A stretch of 64,000 nt of DNA from Streptomyces noursei (GCF_016917755.1 NZ_CP070326.1:9176001-9240000), one strand, 5' to 3'; counted from the first letter of the stretch, positions 17,587 to 26,695 are shown. The notes: a model not told the origin generated them from the sequence alone. A program made the numbers and translations.

Positions 17587-18993
17587 TCACTCCTCCGGCC
17601 CGTACCACAGCGTCGTCATGTTGCAGAACTCGCGCATGCCGTGGCCGGAGAGCTCCCGGCCGTAGCCGGAGCGCTTGGCGCCGCCGAAGGGCATGCCGGG
17701 GTGGGAGGCGGTCATGCCGTTGAAGTACACCCCGCCGGCCTGGAGGTCCCGGGCCAGTCGCTCCTGTTCGACGGCGTCCCGGGTCCAGGCGTTGGAACTG
17801 AGGCCGAACGGCGTGTCGTTGGCGAGCTCGATCGCCTCGTCGAGGTCGGCGACGCGGTAGAGCGTGGCGACCGGGCCGAATGCCTCCTCGTGGTGGATGC
17901 GCATGCTCGGGGTGATGCCGGCGAGCACGGTCGGCTCGTAGAACCAGCCGGCGCGGTGGTCGGGCGGGCGCCGGCCGCCGCACAGTGCCCGGGCCCCCTG
18001 GTGGACCGCGTCGTCGACGAGTTCCTCCAGGTCGGAGCGGCCCTGTTCGCTGGCGAGCGGTCCGATGTCGGTGGCCTCGTCCATCGGGTCGCCGACGGTG
18101 AGCGCGGCCATGCCGGCGGTGAACCGCTCGGCGAAGGCGTCATGGACGTCCTCGTGGACGATGAACCGCTTGGCGGCGATGCAGGATTGGCCGTTGTTCT
18201 GGACCCGGGCGGTGACGCCGACCCGGGCGGCCTTGTCGAGGTCGGCCGAGGGCAGCACGACGTAGGGGTCGCTGCCGCCCAGTTCGAGGACGGTCTTCTT
18301 GATCTCGTCGCCGGCGACGGCGGCGACCGAGCGGCCGGCGGGTTCGCTGCCGGTGAGGGTGGCGGCGGCGATCCGCGGGTCGCGCAGCACCTCCTCGACG
18401 GCGCCGGAGCCGATCAGCAGGGTCTGGAAACAGCCGTCGGGGTAGCCGGCGCGGCGGAAGAGCTCCTCCAGGTAGAGCGCGGTCTGCGGGACGTTGGAGG
18501 CGTGTTTGAGCAGCCCGGTGTTGCCGGCCATCAGGGCGGGGGCAGCGAACCGGACGACCTGCCAGAGGGGGAAGTTCCAGGGCATCACCGCGAGGATGGT
18601 GCCGAGCGGGCGGTAGCGCACCACCGCGCGGACCGCGCCGGAGTCGCGGACGTCGGCGGGGTCGGGCCGCTCGTCGGCGAGCAGCGCCTCGGCGTGGTCG
18701 GCGTACCAGCGCATCGCCTTGACGCACTTGGCGGCCTCGGCGCGGGCCTGGACCAGGGGTTTGCCCATCTCGGTGGTGAGGGTGCGGGCGACGCCTTCCT
18801 GGTCGGCTTCGAGCAGGTCGGCGGCGCGGTGCAGGAGTTCGGCGCGGCGGGCGAACGACGTGCCGCGGTGGATCTGGAACGCCTGGTCGGCGCGGACCAG
18901 GCGGTCCTCGATCTCGCCCGCGTTGAGCGCGTCGAAGGTCTTGAGGGTCTCGCCGGTGGCCGGGTTGACCGTGGCGATGGCCGTGTTGGCCAT
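17587..18993 (-). CDS. gabD: Aldehyde dehydrogenase, succinate-semialdehyde dehydrogenase type
   Basis: 468 aa, NAD(P)-dependent ALDH closest to the GabD1-type succinic semialdehyde dehydrogenases. Cofactor site MPWNFPLWQ (residues about 138-146), catalytic Glu in LELGG (E237) and catalytic Cys in NNGQSCIAAKRF (C271) are intact. It would oxidise succinate semialdehyde to succinate at the end of GABA or polyamine breakdown. AAGGAGG lies 8-9 nt before the ATG at 18993, which rules out the GTG at 19002 inside the ribosome site. It lies downstream of a glutamine-synthetase-like/amidohydrolase pair on the same strand, which may be functionally linked. Confidence 0.88.
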   Translation of the reverse strand: MANTAIATVNPATGETLKTFDALNAGEIEDRLVRADQAFQIHRGTSFARRAELLHRAADLLEADQEGVARTLTTEMGKPLVQARAEAAKCVKAMRWYADHAEALLADERPDPADVRDSGAVRAVVRYRPLGTILAVMPWNFPLWQVVRFAAPALMAGNTGLLKHASNVPQTALYLEELFRRAGYPDGCFQTLLIGSGAVEEVLRDPRIAAATLTGSEPAGRSVAAVAGDEIKKTVLELGGSDPYVVLPSADLDKAARVGVTARVQNNGQSCIAAKRFIVHEDVHDAFAERFTAGMAALTVGDPMDEATDIGPLASEQGRSDLEELVDDAVHQGARALCGGRRPPDHRAGWFYEPTVLAGITPSMRIHHEEAFGPVATLYRVADLDEAIELANDTPFGLSSNAWTRDAVEQERLARDLQAGGVYFNGMTASHPGMPFGGAKRSGYGRELSGHGMREFCNMTTLWYGPEE

Positions 18994-19044
18994 GGTCGGC
19001 ACCTCCTTGCGGTGTGGTGCGGTGGCGGGGCGCGACGGCCGGGC

Positions 19045-19377
19045 TCAGGGACCGGCGTCACATCCCTGTCTGCCCCGCGGCTCCTGGGTGAGCGGCCGGG
19101 GGGCCGGGGACGGCTCCGGGACCGGGTCGGGGTCGGGTCCGGGCGGGCGCGGCACCGGCGAGGGTTCCGGGGGGATCGGCTCGGGCGGCTCCGGGGGCTC
19201 GGGCGGCCCGGGCAGCGGTTCGGGCGGCGCGGGCCCGGGCGGCGGCTCCGGGATCGGGCCGGGCGGGGGTTCCGGGACGGGGCCGGGCGGCGGGCCACCG
19301 GGGTCCGGCGGAAGCGGCGGGGGCTCCCGGTCGCAGACGGGTGTGCGGTCACGGCGGACGAGCGGTTGCCGCTGCAC
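19045..19377 (-). CDS. Small proline-rich protein
   Basis: 110 aa, no family recognised. It starts with a basic N-terminus (MQRQPLVRRDRTPVCDRE), then about 75 residues of degenerate P/E/G repeats (units like PEPPPGP, PEPPEPPEP, SPVPRPPGPDPDP), and ends EPRGRQGCDAGP, so there is one cysteine near each end. GGAGG at 19388-19384 lies 6 nt before the GTG at 19377, which is good evidence of translation. It has no signal peptide. The repeated DNA could expand or contract by slippage. It lies 51 nt upstream of the gabD-like gene on the same strand. Confidence 0.55.
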   Translation of the reverse strand: MQRQPLVRRDRTPVCDREPPPLPPDPGGPPPGPVPEPPPGPIPEPPPGPAPPEPLPGPPEPPEPPEPIPPEPSPVPRPPGPDPDPVPEPSPAPRPLTQEPRGRQGCDAGP

Positions 19378-19470
19378 GACGGGCCTCCGGGATGAGTCGA
19401 CGGGTGGCGCATGAGCCCCCGTACCCGAGTCTGGCCCGTCCGTGGCCGGGCCGCACGGCGGATTCCGGCG

Positions 19471-19513
19471 CCGGGGCGGGCCGGTCTCCCGTCACCGGCC
19501 GGCCCGGCCCCGG
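19471..19513 (-). terminator. GC-rich hairpin after the MFS gene
   Basis: CGGGCCGG (19478-19485 region) can pair with CCGGCC and the following GGCCCG at 19495-19506, with a small bulge and a 10-base loop; outer bases CCGGGG / CCCCGG extend it. It lies directly beyond the stop of the minus-strand transporter gene. Confidence 0.4.
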
Positions 19514-19517
19514 GGCG

Positions 19518-20825
19518 TCAGGGCTGCGGGTCGCGGGCGTCGTAGCGGGCGAAGGCGCGCCGGCCCAGTCCGAGCGCGGTCACGACCAGGACGCAGGCCA
19601 GGCCGCCGCCGACGACCGCGACGGCGGGCGAGCTCAGGTCGGCCGTGGAACCGGCGAGGAAGTCGCCGAGCCGCGGCCCGCCGGCGACCACCACGATGAA
19701 GACGCCCTGGAGCCGACCGCGCATCTCGTCCGGGGTGGCGGCCTGCAGCATGGTGCTGCGGAACACCATGGACACGGTGTCCGCGCAGCCCGCGACGGCC
19801 AGGAAGAACAGGCCCAGCCACAGGTGCCGGGAGAGGCCGAAGGCGGCGATCGCCGCGCCCCAGGCCGCCACCCCGAGCAGAATGGCCAGGCCGTGCCGGC
19901 GGACGCCGCCGAGCCAGCCGGAGAACAGCCCGCCCAGGACGGCGCCGACCGCGGGGGCGGCGACCAGCAGGCCGACGGTTTTGGCGTCGCCGCCGAACCA
20001 CAGGGCTGCGATCGCCGGGTACAGCGCGCGCGGCTGGGCCAGCACCATCGCCGCGAGGTCGGCGAAGAACGTCATCCGCAGGTTGGGGCGGGTGGCGAGG
20101 AAGCGCAGGCCGTCCAGGACGGAGGCCCGGCGGGGCGGTCCTTCGCCCTGGTCGGGCCGCATGGCGGGCAGGCGCCACATCGCGTAGAGCGATGCGCCGA
20201 AGGCGACCACGTCGATCAGGTAGGCCGCCTGGTAGCCCCACAGGCCGACGATCACGCCGCCCAGCATCGGGCCGCCCATCAGGCCGAGGTTGGTGGTGAG
20301 CGACTGGAGGGCGTTGGCGGCCGGCAGCTGCTCGGTGGGCAGCAGGCGGGGGATCATCGACGAGCGGGCCGGGGAGTTCATCGCGAAGCAGACGGCCTGG
20401 AGCGCGACGACGGTGTAGAGCAGCCAGACGCGGTGGTAGCCGGCCAGTGCGGCGGCGGCCAGCACGACGGACATCACGGTGGCGCCGGCGGCGCTGGCCA
20501 GGCCCAGCTTGCGGCGGTCGACGGTGTCGGCGATGGCGCCGCCGTAGAGCCCGAAGACGACCAGCGGGACCAGGGAGCACAGGCCCACCAGGCCGACGGA
20601 GAAGGTGGAGCCGGTGATGGCGTATACCTGGAGGGAGACCGCGAGCGCGGTCATCTGCTGGCCCATCCAGGAGACGGTGTTGCCACACCACAGGCGGCGG
20701 TAGTCGGGCGAGGTGCGCAGCGGGGTCAGGTCGGCGAATATCCGTCCGCGCAGCGGCATTCGGGGCTTGTCGCCCGCGCCGGCCCGACCATCGGCCGGCG
20801 TGTCAGAGGTCGTTGTACTGGGCAC
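19518..20825 (-). CDS. MFS exporter (EntS/DHA3-like)
   Basis: 435 aa, about 12 membrane helices. It fits the enterobactin-exporter/DHA3-type MFS branch: the N-terminal DYRRLWCGNTVSWMGQQM, the loop GGAIADTVDRRKLGLA after helix 2, AMNSPARSSMIPRLLP, and TPDEMRGRLQGVF in the second half. It probably exports a hydrophobic small molecule or siderophore; no siderophore genes are near. The GTG at 20825 is preferred; an in-frame start at 20855 would add ten residues. It lies 58 bases after the amidohydrolase gene and may be co-transcribed with it. Confidence 0.87.
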   Translation of the reverse strand: MPSTTTSDTPADGRAGAGDKPRMPLRGRIFADLTPLRTSPDYRRLWCGNTVSWMGQQMTALAVSLQVYAITGSTFSVGLVGLCSLVPLVVFGLYGGAIADTVDRRKLGLASAAGATVMSVVLAAAALAGYHRVWLLYTVVALQAVCFAMNSPARSSMIPRLLPTEQLPAANALQSLTTNLGLMGGPMLGGVIVGLWGYQAAYLIDVVAFGASLYAMWRLPAMRPDQGEGPPRRASVLDGLRFLATRPNLRMTFFADLAAMVLAQPRALYPAIAALWFGGDAKTVGLLVAAPAVGAVLGGLFSGWLGGVRRHGLAILLGVAAWGAAIAAFGLSRHLWLGLFFLAVAGCADTVSMVFRSTMLQAATPDEMRGRLQGVFIVVVAGGPRLGDFLAGSTADLSSPAVAVVGGGLACVLVVTALGLGRRAFARYDARDPQP

Positions 20826-20883
20826 GCGGCAGTAAACCACGCCACCGGACCGCAAAGGAATAGGCGCAGGGGCCGAGCACCCC

Positions 20884-22074
20884 TTACCGTCCGGCCTCCT
20901 CCCCGTCGCCGCCGTCCAGCCCGTACACCCGCCGCGCGTTGCCCGCCGCGAGCATCCCGGCGACCCGCCGGGCGTCCGCCGCCGACCAGGCCCCCGACGC
21001 CGTCCAGGCGCCCAGCACCTCGCCCAGCGCCGTCCGGAACAGGGCGCTGCCCACCACGTACAGCTCCGGCAGCCCGTAGGCGTCGGTGGAGAACAGCAGC
21101 TTGCCGAACGGCGCCAGTTCCAGGAACTCGGCGAGCACCGCGGGCGCCCGCGGGCCGACGTGGGTGAGGGTCAGCCCGACGTCGGCGTGGACGTGCGGGA
21201 AGACGCCGGCCAGATAGGCGGCCTGCCGGTGGTACGGGTAGCAGTGCAGCAGCACCAGGTCGGTGCCGGTGTCCGCGGTGGCCCGGACCAGGTCGGTGAG
21301 CAGCGTCGGGTCGGCGTGGTCCAGCCGCAGGTCGGGATCGCCGAAGCCGGTGTGGAGTTGGAGCGGGCGGCCGGTGGCCACGGCGAGCCAGATGAGGTGG
21401 CGCAGCAGGACGGGGTCGGCCAGCCGGGGCGCGCCAGCGGCGAGCCAGTCGCGGGCCGCGGTGCGCACCGCGTCCGGGCCGGGCGGCCGGGGGTCCAGGG
21501 CGAGGCCGTGCCGGTAGGCGGCCACGGACTTGAAGGCGACGGCGGTGTCGGCCGCCGCCCGCACGGCGCGGGCCAGGGCGTCGGCGAACTCCTCGGCGGC
21601 GTCCGCCGTGCCGGCCCCGCGGTACCCGGCCGCGGTCCGGTCGGCCAGCGCCTCCAGCCGCACCACCTCGCGGCCGGTGCCACCGCCCGCCTCAGCCGTC
21701 TCGGCCGGCCCGGTGAGGTCGCCGGGCAGGCCGGTGTCGACGAGGTAGACGCCGATCCCGGTCGCGGACAGCAGCCGCCGCGCCGTCGCGTCGGGTCCCA
21801 GTTCGCGGCGGCGGGCCAGATAGCGCTCGGGCGGGCAGTGCGCGGGCAGGTCGAGCAGCGGCGGGCACCAGCGGCGGACCGCGAAACCGGTCTGGGTGTC
21901 GAAGTAGCTGGTGCCCGCCGCGGGCGGCCGGTCCGCCTCGGTGAGGAACCCCGCGAACGTCCCGGGGTCCGGCGCGTAGCGGACCACCCCGTGGCAGTGG
22001 TGGTCCACCAGCGGCGGCAGCCCGTCCAGCACCGCGGAGTCGGGGGCGGCGGGCCCCGGGGCGTCCGCGGCCAT
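20884..22074 (-). CDS. FluG N-domain-like amidohydrolase
   Basis: 396 aa TIM-barrel metal-dependent hydrolase (amidohydrolase 2 family). Metal-site motifs: LVDHHCHGVV (HxH, residues about 22-31), LQLHTGFGD, LLHCYPYHRQAAYLAG and FSTDAYGLPELY. This set matches the N-terminal domain of fungal FluG-type proteins, in which it is fused to a glutamine-synthetase-like domain. Here that domain is the adjacent gene, joined by a TGATG overlap at 22072-22076 (a GTG at 22077 is an alternative start). The partner pairing suggests hydrolysis of a gamma-glutamylated or related amide. Confidence 0.85.
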   Translation of the reverse strand: MAADAPGPAAPDSAVLDGLPPLVDHHCHGVVRYAPDPGTFAGFLTEADRPPAAGTSYFDTQTGFAVRRWCPPLLDLPAHCPPERYLARRRELGPDATARRLLSATGIGVYLVDTGLPGDLTGPAETAEAGGGTGREVVRLEALADRTAAGYRGAGTADAAEEFADALARAVRAAADTAVAFKSVAAYRHGLALDPRPPGPDAVRTAARDWLAAGAPRLADPVLLRHLIWLAVATGRPLQLHTGFGDPDLRLDHADPTLLTDLVRATADTGTDLVLLHCYPYHRQAAYLAGVFPHVHADVGLTLTHVGPRAPAVLAEFLELAPFGKLLFSTDAYGLPELYVVGSALFRTALGEVLGAWTASGAWSAADARRVAGMLAAGNARRVYGLDGGDGEEAGR

Positions 22075-23456
22075 CACCAGCGCCAGCGGGTGGCCGTGAC
22101 GATCTCCTCCGGCTCACAGTCCGCGTAGTGGGCCTCCTCGGCCCGGCGGACCGCGAGCACCGCACCGTGCAGCACCTCGCCGAGCGCCTCGCGCAGCGGC
22201 GCCGACTTCTCGAACCGGTCGGCGGCCTCGGTGAGCGTGGCGGGCAGCCGCACGATGCCGCGCCGGGCGCGCTCGCGGACGCCGAGGACGCCCGGGTCGC
22301 CGATCTGCGGGGCGGGCAGGTGAGCCGCGGTGTCGATGCCGTGCAGCCCGGCGGCGATCACCGTGCCGACGGCGAGGTAGGGGTTGGCGGCGGCGTCGAA
22401 GGTCTTGACCTCGGCGTGGCCGCCGTCGGGGTCGTCGGGCGCGCCGACCACCAGCCGGAGCGCCGCCTCGCGGTTCTCCACGCCCCAGCACTGGTAGACC
22501 CCGGCCCAGTGGGAGGGCAGCAGCCGCAGGTAACTGGCGGGCGAGGGGCAGCCGATGGCGAGCAGGGCGGGCAGCGCGTCCAGGATGCCGGCGAGGAACG
22601 CCACCGCGTCGGGCGCCAGCGACCACTCGGCGCCGTCGGCCCGGTGCAGGCTCGCCCCCTCGCGGTGGAGGCTGAGGTGGAGGTGGCAGCCGTTGCCGAC
22701 CTCGCCGGCGACGACGGACGGGGCGAAGGTGGCGCGCAGCCCGTGCCGGGTGGAGACCGCGCGGATCGTCTCGCGCACCAGCACCACGTCGTCGGCGGCG
22801 CGCACCGGGTCGGCGGGCGCGGTGCTCACCTCGAACTGGCCGGGCGCGTACTCGGGATGGAGCTGGAGGACCTCGACGCCCTGGACGGTGAGGGCCTCGG
22901 TCACGTCGCGGAGGTAGTCGGAGAGCTGCACGACCCGGGCCATGCCGTAGGCGGGGCCGGTGCAGGGGTAGTCGAGCGGGGCGGCGTCGGCGGGCCCCTG
23001 CGGGGCGCGGGTGACCACCCACTCCGTCTCGAAGCCCATCCGCAGGTCGAGTCCGGCGGCGGTGGCCCGCTCGGCCATCCGGCGGGCGAACAGCCGCTGG
23101 CAGGCCGGGTGCGGCTGCCCCAGCAGGTCGTAGCGGTCGACCGGCGCCCAGGCCCAGCCGGGCTGCGCGGCCAGGGTGGTGAGCCGGTCCAGGTCGGGGA
23201 TGAGCCGCAGATCGCCGTCCGGGCCGCCGAGGTGGTCGGAGGCGGTGATGGCGTCGTCGGAGGTGAAGACGTCGAAGACGGGCGACATCCCGACGCCGCG
23301 CACCACGGCGTCCGCCAGTCGCCGTGGCGGAATGGTCTTGACGCGTGTGATGCCCGCGTTGTCCACCCAGGTCAGCGCGACGTTCCCGACGCCCTCCGCG
23401 TCGAGCCGCGCCGCCGACTGGCGGGCGTTGTCGCCCTGTTCCGCCCGCGATCCCAT
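22074..23456 (-). CDS. Glutamine-synthetase-like gamma-glutamylamide ligase
   Basis: 460 aa, type I GS fold. Present are the beta-grasp N-domain (NVALTWVDNAGITRVKTIPP), GFETEWVV, QLHPEYAPGQFEVS, GNGCHLHLSLHREG (ATP/metal site), NREAALRLV and EVKTFDAAANPYLA. In true GS the last motif has Arg where Lys is found here, as in FluG-type and gamma-glutamyl-amine ligases, so ordinary ammonia assimilation is unlikely. It probably ligates glutamate to an amine. GATGAGGA precedes the ATG at 23456 (an upstream in-frame start at 23504 is possible). It is coupled to the amidohydrolase gene. Confidence 0.87.
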   Translation of the reverse strand: MGSRAEQGDNARQSAARLDAEGVGNVALTWVDNAGITRVKTIPPRRLADAVVRGVGMSPVFDVFTSDDAITASDHLGGPDGDLRLIPDLDRLTTLAAQPGWAWAPVDRYDLLGQPHPACQRLFARRMAERATAAGLDLRMGFETEWVVTRAPQGPADAAPLDYPCTGPAYGMARVVQLSDYLRDVTEALTVQGVEVLQLHPEYAPGQFEVSTAPADPVRAADDVVLVRETIRAVSTRHGLRATFAPSVVAGEVGNGCHLHLSLHREGASLHRADGAEWSLAPDAVAFLAGILDALPALLAIGCPSPASYLRLLPSHWAGVYQCWGVENREAALRLVVGAPDDPDGGHAEVKTFDAAANPYLAVGTVIAAGLHGIDTAAHLPAPQIGDPGVLGVRERARRGIVRLPATLTEAADRFEKSAPLREALGEVLHGAVLAVRRAEEAHYADCEPEEIVTATRWRW

Positions 23457-23534
23457 AGAACAGTCCTCATCTGGCCGTGCCGATCCCTCGGCGCCCGTGC
23501 CCACAGTGTGCCGGGTCGGCCAGGGCCTTCCCGG

Positions 23535-25598
23535 TCAGGGGCAGTTGAACTCGCACCATACGCATTTTCCGCCGCCGCGCGGCTCCACTCCCCAGACGTC
23601 CGCCAGCCGGTCCACGAGCAGCAGGCCGCGGCCTGAGACGCCGGCCTCGCCCGGTTCGCGGCGGCGCGGCAGGCTGCTGGACCCGTCCTCGACCTCCAGC
23701 CGCAGCCGCCGCTCGACGCCGTGCGGCATCCGGATGTTGACCACCGCCTCGCCGTCGGTGTGCAGCAGGGCGTTGGTGATCAACTCGTCGGCGACCAGCT
23801 CGATCTCCTCGGACCGCTCACGGGCGCCCCAGGCGCGAACCGCGGCGCGGATCATGTGGCGGGCGGCGGCCAGCGCCTCGGGATCGGCGGGCGGGATGTG
23901 CTGCCGGAAGCGGCCCACGATGTCGTGCTCGGGCGGGCCGAGGCGGCGCAGCAGGAGCAGCGCCATGTCGTCCTCGCCCCGCCGGTCGTCCGCCGACTCG
24001 CAGAGCCGGTCGGCGAGTTGCTGGACGTCTTGCGGGCCGTCCCGGACCTCCCGGGCCAAATGGTGCATCCCGGCGTCCAGATCGGCGCCGGGCTCCTCGA
24101 CCAGCCCGTCCGTGCACAGCACCAGGGTGTCGCCGGGGGCCAGGTGGACGGTGGTGACGGGGTAGTCGAGCAGCCGGAATTCGGAGGAGATGCCCAGCGG
24201 CAGCCCGCCGGCCACCGGGAGCCGGCGGCAGATGCCCTCGGCGTGCCGCACCAGCGGATCGAGGTGGCCGGCCCGGACGAACCGGGCGGCCCCGGTGCTC
24301 AGGTCGGCGTCGACGTACGTGCAGGTGGCGAAGCGGTCGGTGTCGAGCTCGTTGAGGAACGCCGAGGCGCGGGCCACCACGGTGGCCGGCGCGTGCCCCT
24401 CCGCCGCGTAGGCGCGCAGCACGATCCGCAGCTGCCCCATGAGCGCGGCGGCCTGGGTGTCATGGCCCTGGACGTCGCCGATGACCGCGGCGACCCGGCC
24501 GTTCGGCAGCGGGATCACGTCGTACCAGTCGCCGCCGATGTCCCGGCCCATCCGGGCGGAGCGGTAGCGGACCGCGATCTGCGCCTCGGCGACGCCGGGG
24601 ATCCGGCGCGGCAGCATGGCCTGCTGCAGGCCGGCGGCGATCTCGTGCTCCTGGTCGTAGAGCATCGCCCGGGCCAGGCTCTGCGCGATGCTGCTGCCCA
24701 GCGCGACCAGCACGTTGCGCTCCTGGTCGCGGAAGTCGCTCTCGCGCTCGAAGAAGAGCCCGATCACCCCGATCAGGCGGCCCTGCGCGATCAGCGGCAG
24801 ATAGGCGCCGGAGCTGACGTCGAGGGGCTCGATGGCCGGCCACAGCCGCGGGTAGTGGCTGCGGAACTCGTCCCGGCTGTGCACGAACCGCGGGGTGAGG
24901 GTCCGCACCACCTCGCTCATCGGGAACTCGTCGCCGACCCTGGTGTACTCCAGGTCCGGGACGAAGCTGCCGGCCTTGCCCTCGGAGACCAGCCGGATCC
25001 GCCCGGCCTCGACCAGGCCGAGGATGATGTTCTCGGCGCCCAGCCGGCTCAGCCCCTGCTCGTCGGCAAGGACGCCGATCACCTCGCCGACGGTGCGGGC
25101 GTGCGCCAGGGCGGCGGTGGTGCGCTCGACGATGCTGGTGTGCCGGCGGCGTTCCTCGGTGACCGCGATCCGCTCGGCGGCCTGGGCGTACTCGTCGGAG
25201 GCGTCGCGGACCACACCGATGATGCGGCGGGGCCGGCCGGTGGGGTCGCGGCGGATGCTGCCCTGGGCGTGCGTCCAGCGCAGTGCGCCGTCCCGCAGCC
25301 GGACCCGGAAATAGGCGCCGTAGGAGTCGCTGCCGTCCTTGAGGGCGCGGGCCACCAGGGCGTCGAGCCGGGACGCCTCGTAGCCCGGCACCCGGCAGCT
25401 CAGCGTCGCGGGGCGGTCGTCGTACTCCGACGGCAGGAGGTCGAAAACCTCCAGCGCGGGCGGATCCATGTGCATCAGCCCGCTGTCGAGGTCCCAGTCG
25501 AAGCCGCCCATCCCGTTGAGGGCCAGCGTCAGGTCCGGGTGGGCGGGCCAGTCGTCCGGCACCGACACGGTGGGCCGCTTCGCTCCCCGGTCAGCCAT
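23535..25598 (-). CDS. PAS-GAF-PP2C (SpoIIE) phosphatase with C-terminal HATPase (paralogue)
   Basis: 687 aa with the same domain order as the protein at 13699-15846: PAS-like (GMGGFDWDLDSGLMHMDPP), GAF (ALAHARTVGEVIGVLADEQG onward), SpoIIE phosphatase (GRDIGGDWYDVIPLP, GDVQGHDTQAAALMGQLR, CTDGLVEEPG, EDDMALLLLRRLG) and an HATPase (ELVADELITNALLHTDGE, SGRGLLLVDRLADVWG). It lies 78 bases upstream of the GS-like gene on the same strand and may be co-transcribed, though a functional link is doubtful. The ATG at 25598 gives the conserved N-terminus; an upstream start at 25616 has no better site. Confidence 0.9.
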   Translation of the reverse strand: MADRGAKRPTVSVPDDWPAHPDLTLALNGMGGFDWDLDSGLMHMDPPALEVFDLLPSEYDDRPATLSCRVPGYEASRLDALVARALKDGSDSYGAYFRVRLRDGALRWTHAQGSIRRDPTGRPRRIIGVVRDASDEYAQAAERIAVTEERRRHTSIVERTTAALAHARTVGEVIGVLADEQGLSRLGAENIILGLVEAGRIRLVSEGKAGSFVPDLEYTRVGDEFPMSEVVRTLTPRFVHSRDEFRSHYPRLWPAIEPLDVSSGAYLPLIAQGRLIGVIGLFFERESDFRDQERNVLVALGSSIAQSLARAMLYDQEHEIAAGLQQAMLPRRIPGVAEAQIAVRYRSARMGRDIGGDWYDVIPLPNGRVAAVIGDVQGHDTQAAALMGQLRIVLRAYAAEGHAPATVVARASAFLNELDTDRFATCTYVDADLSTGAARFVRAGHLDPLVRHAEGICRRLPVAGGLPLGISSEFRLLDYPVTTVHLAPGDTLVLCTDGLVEEPGADLDAGMHHLAREVRDGPQDVQQLADRLCESADDRRGEDDMALLLLRRLGPPEHDIVGRFRQHIPPADPEALAAARHMIRAAVRAWGARERSEEIELVADELITNALLHTDGEAVVNIRMPHGVERRLRLEVEDGSSSLPRRREPGEAGVSGRGLLLVDRLADVWGVEPRGGGKCVWCEFNCP

Positions 25599-25754
25599 GC
25601 CGTCACTTTGCCACATTCACCCTTATTGCGGCTTGTCCGCGCCCCCGGACCGAGCGGCCCGAACCCATCCGCCACACCACTGACTCAAGCATCAGTATCC
25701 CCTCAACACCCCTCCACACTTGTGTCTGGAACAGCCATTTCCCGTCCCACACAG

Positions 25755-25793
25755 GCAACAACCGTTGCGATGTTCTCAACACCCTGTTAGCGT
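25755..25793 (+). promoter_or_regulatory. Promoter with overlapping dyad for the carnitine-locus regulator
   Basis: TTGCGA (25765-25770), a 17-base spacer and TAGCGT (25788-25793) predict transcription starting at or next to the ATG at 25802. The dyad GCAAC-aacc-GTTGC (25755-25768) covers the -35 box, as expected for an autorepressor operator; related half-sites (AAC / GTT) recur down to 25787. Confidence 0.5.
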
Positions 25794-25801
25794 CCCCGGC
25801 C

Positions 25802-26695
25802 ATGGAAGACCCCGGGGGCCGGATCGCCGACGACACCGGACACGTCACCGACCGCGTCCGACAGGTGATCGCGCGGCTCGGCTGCAGCCATCGCGAGTTC
25901 GCCCGCCGGATCGTGATGGACCCCTCCAAGCTGTCCCGGTCACTGGGCGGCACCCGGCGCTTCACGCTCGCCGAGATCGTCCGGATCGCCGACATCGGCG
26001 GGGTGGACACCGGCTGGCTCCTGGGTGCCCCGGAACGCCCCGCGGCACCGGCCGAACGCGCCCCGGCCGCGGCCCCCGAAGGCGGTCGCCCGCTGCAGAT
26101 CGTCCGGGAGACCGTCCGCCTGATCGCCGAGCACGGCTTCCACGCCGTACGGGTCGCCGACATCGCCACCGCCTGCGGCACCAGCCCGGCCGCCGTCCAC
26201 TACCACTTCCCCGGCCGCGACGAACTGCTGGAGGCCGCCGTCCGCTGGTGCATGGACGAGGACACCGAACGCCGCGCGGCCGGACTCGCCGCCGCCCCCG
26301 ACGCCCGCGCCGAACTCCTGCACCTGATCGCCCTGCAGACCCCGCGCACCGCGCAGCAACGCCGACAGTGGCTGGTCTGGCTCGACCTGTGGGCCCAGGC
26401 CGCCCGCGACACCGCCGTGGGACGCCTCCACGAGCACTACTACCGGCAGTGGCGCACCACCGTCGCCGACGTCCTCCGACGCGGCACCGACCAGGGCGTC
26501 TTCCGCCCCGTCGACCCCGACGTCACCGCCCTCCGCCTCACCGCGCTCATCGACGGCCTGGCCACCCAGGTCCTGGCCACCGCACCGGACAGCACCAGCC
26601 CCGACACCATGCACGCCGCCCTGCTGACGTTCGTGGAGAACGAACTGGACACCGACCGACCGACGCCCCCGACCACCGACCCGACCCGCACCTGA
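25802..26695 (+). CDS. XRE-TetR fusion transcriptional regulator
   Basis: 297 aa with two DNA-binding domains. Residues about 15-80 form an XRE-type helix-turn-helix (CSHREFARRIVMDPSKLSRS, FTLAEIVRIADIGGVDTGWLLG). Residues about 98-145 form a TetR-type helix-turn-helix (IVRETVRLIAEHGFHAVRV, ATACGTSPAAVHYHFPGRDE) followed by a TetR C-terminal ligand/dimer domain. The gene heads the carnitine degradation locus, so it is the likely regulator responding to carnitine or a CoA intermediate. The two-headed architecture is unusual but known among actinobacterial TetR-like proteins. Confidence 0.85.
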   Translation: MEDPGGRIADDTGHVTDRVRQVIARLGCSHREFARRIVMDPSKLSRSLGGTRRFTLAEIVRIADIGGVDTGWLLGAPERPAAPAERAPAAAPEGGRPLQIVRETVRLIAEHGFHAVRVADIATACGTSPAAVHYHFPGRDELLEAAVRWCMDEDTERRAAGLAAAPDARAELLHLIALQTPRTAQQRRQWLVWLDLWAQAARDTAVGRLHEHYYRQWRTTVADVLRRGTDQGVFRPVDPDVTALRLTALIDGLATQVLATAPDSTSPDTMHAALLTFVENELDTDRPTPPTTDPTRT

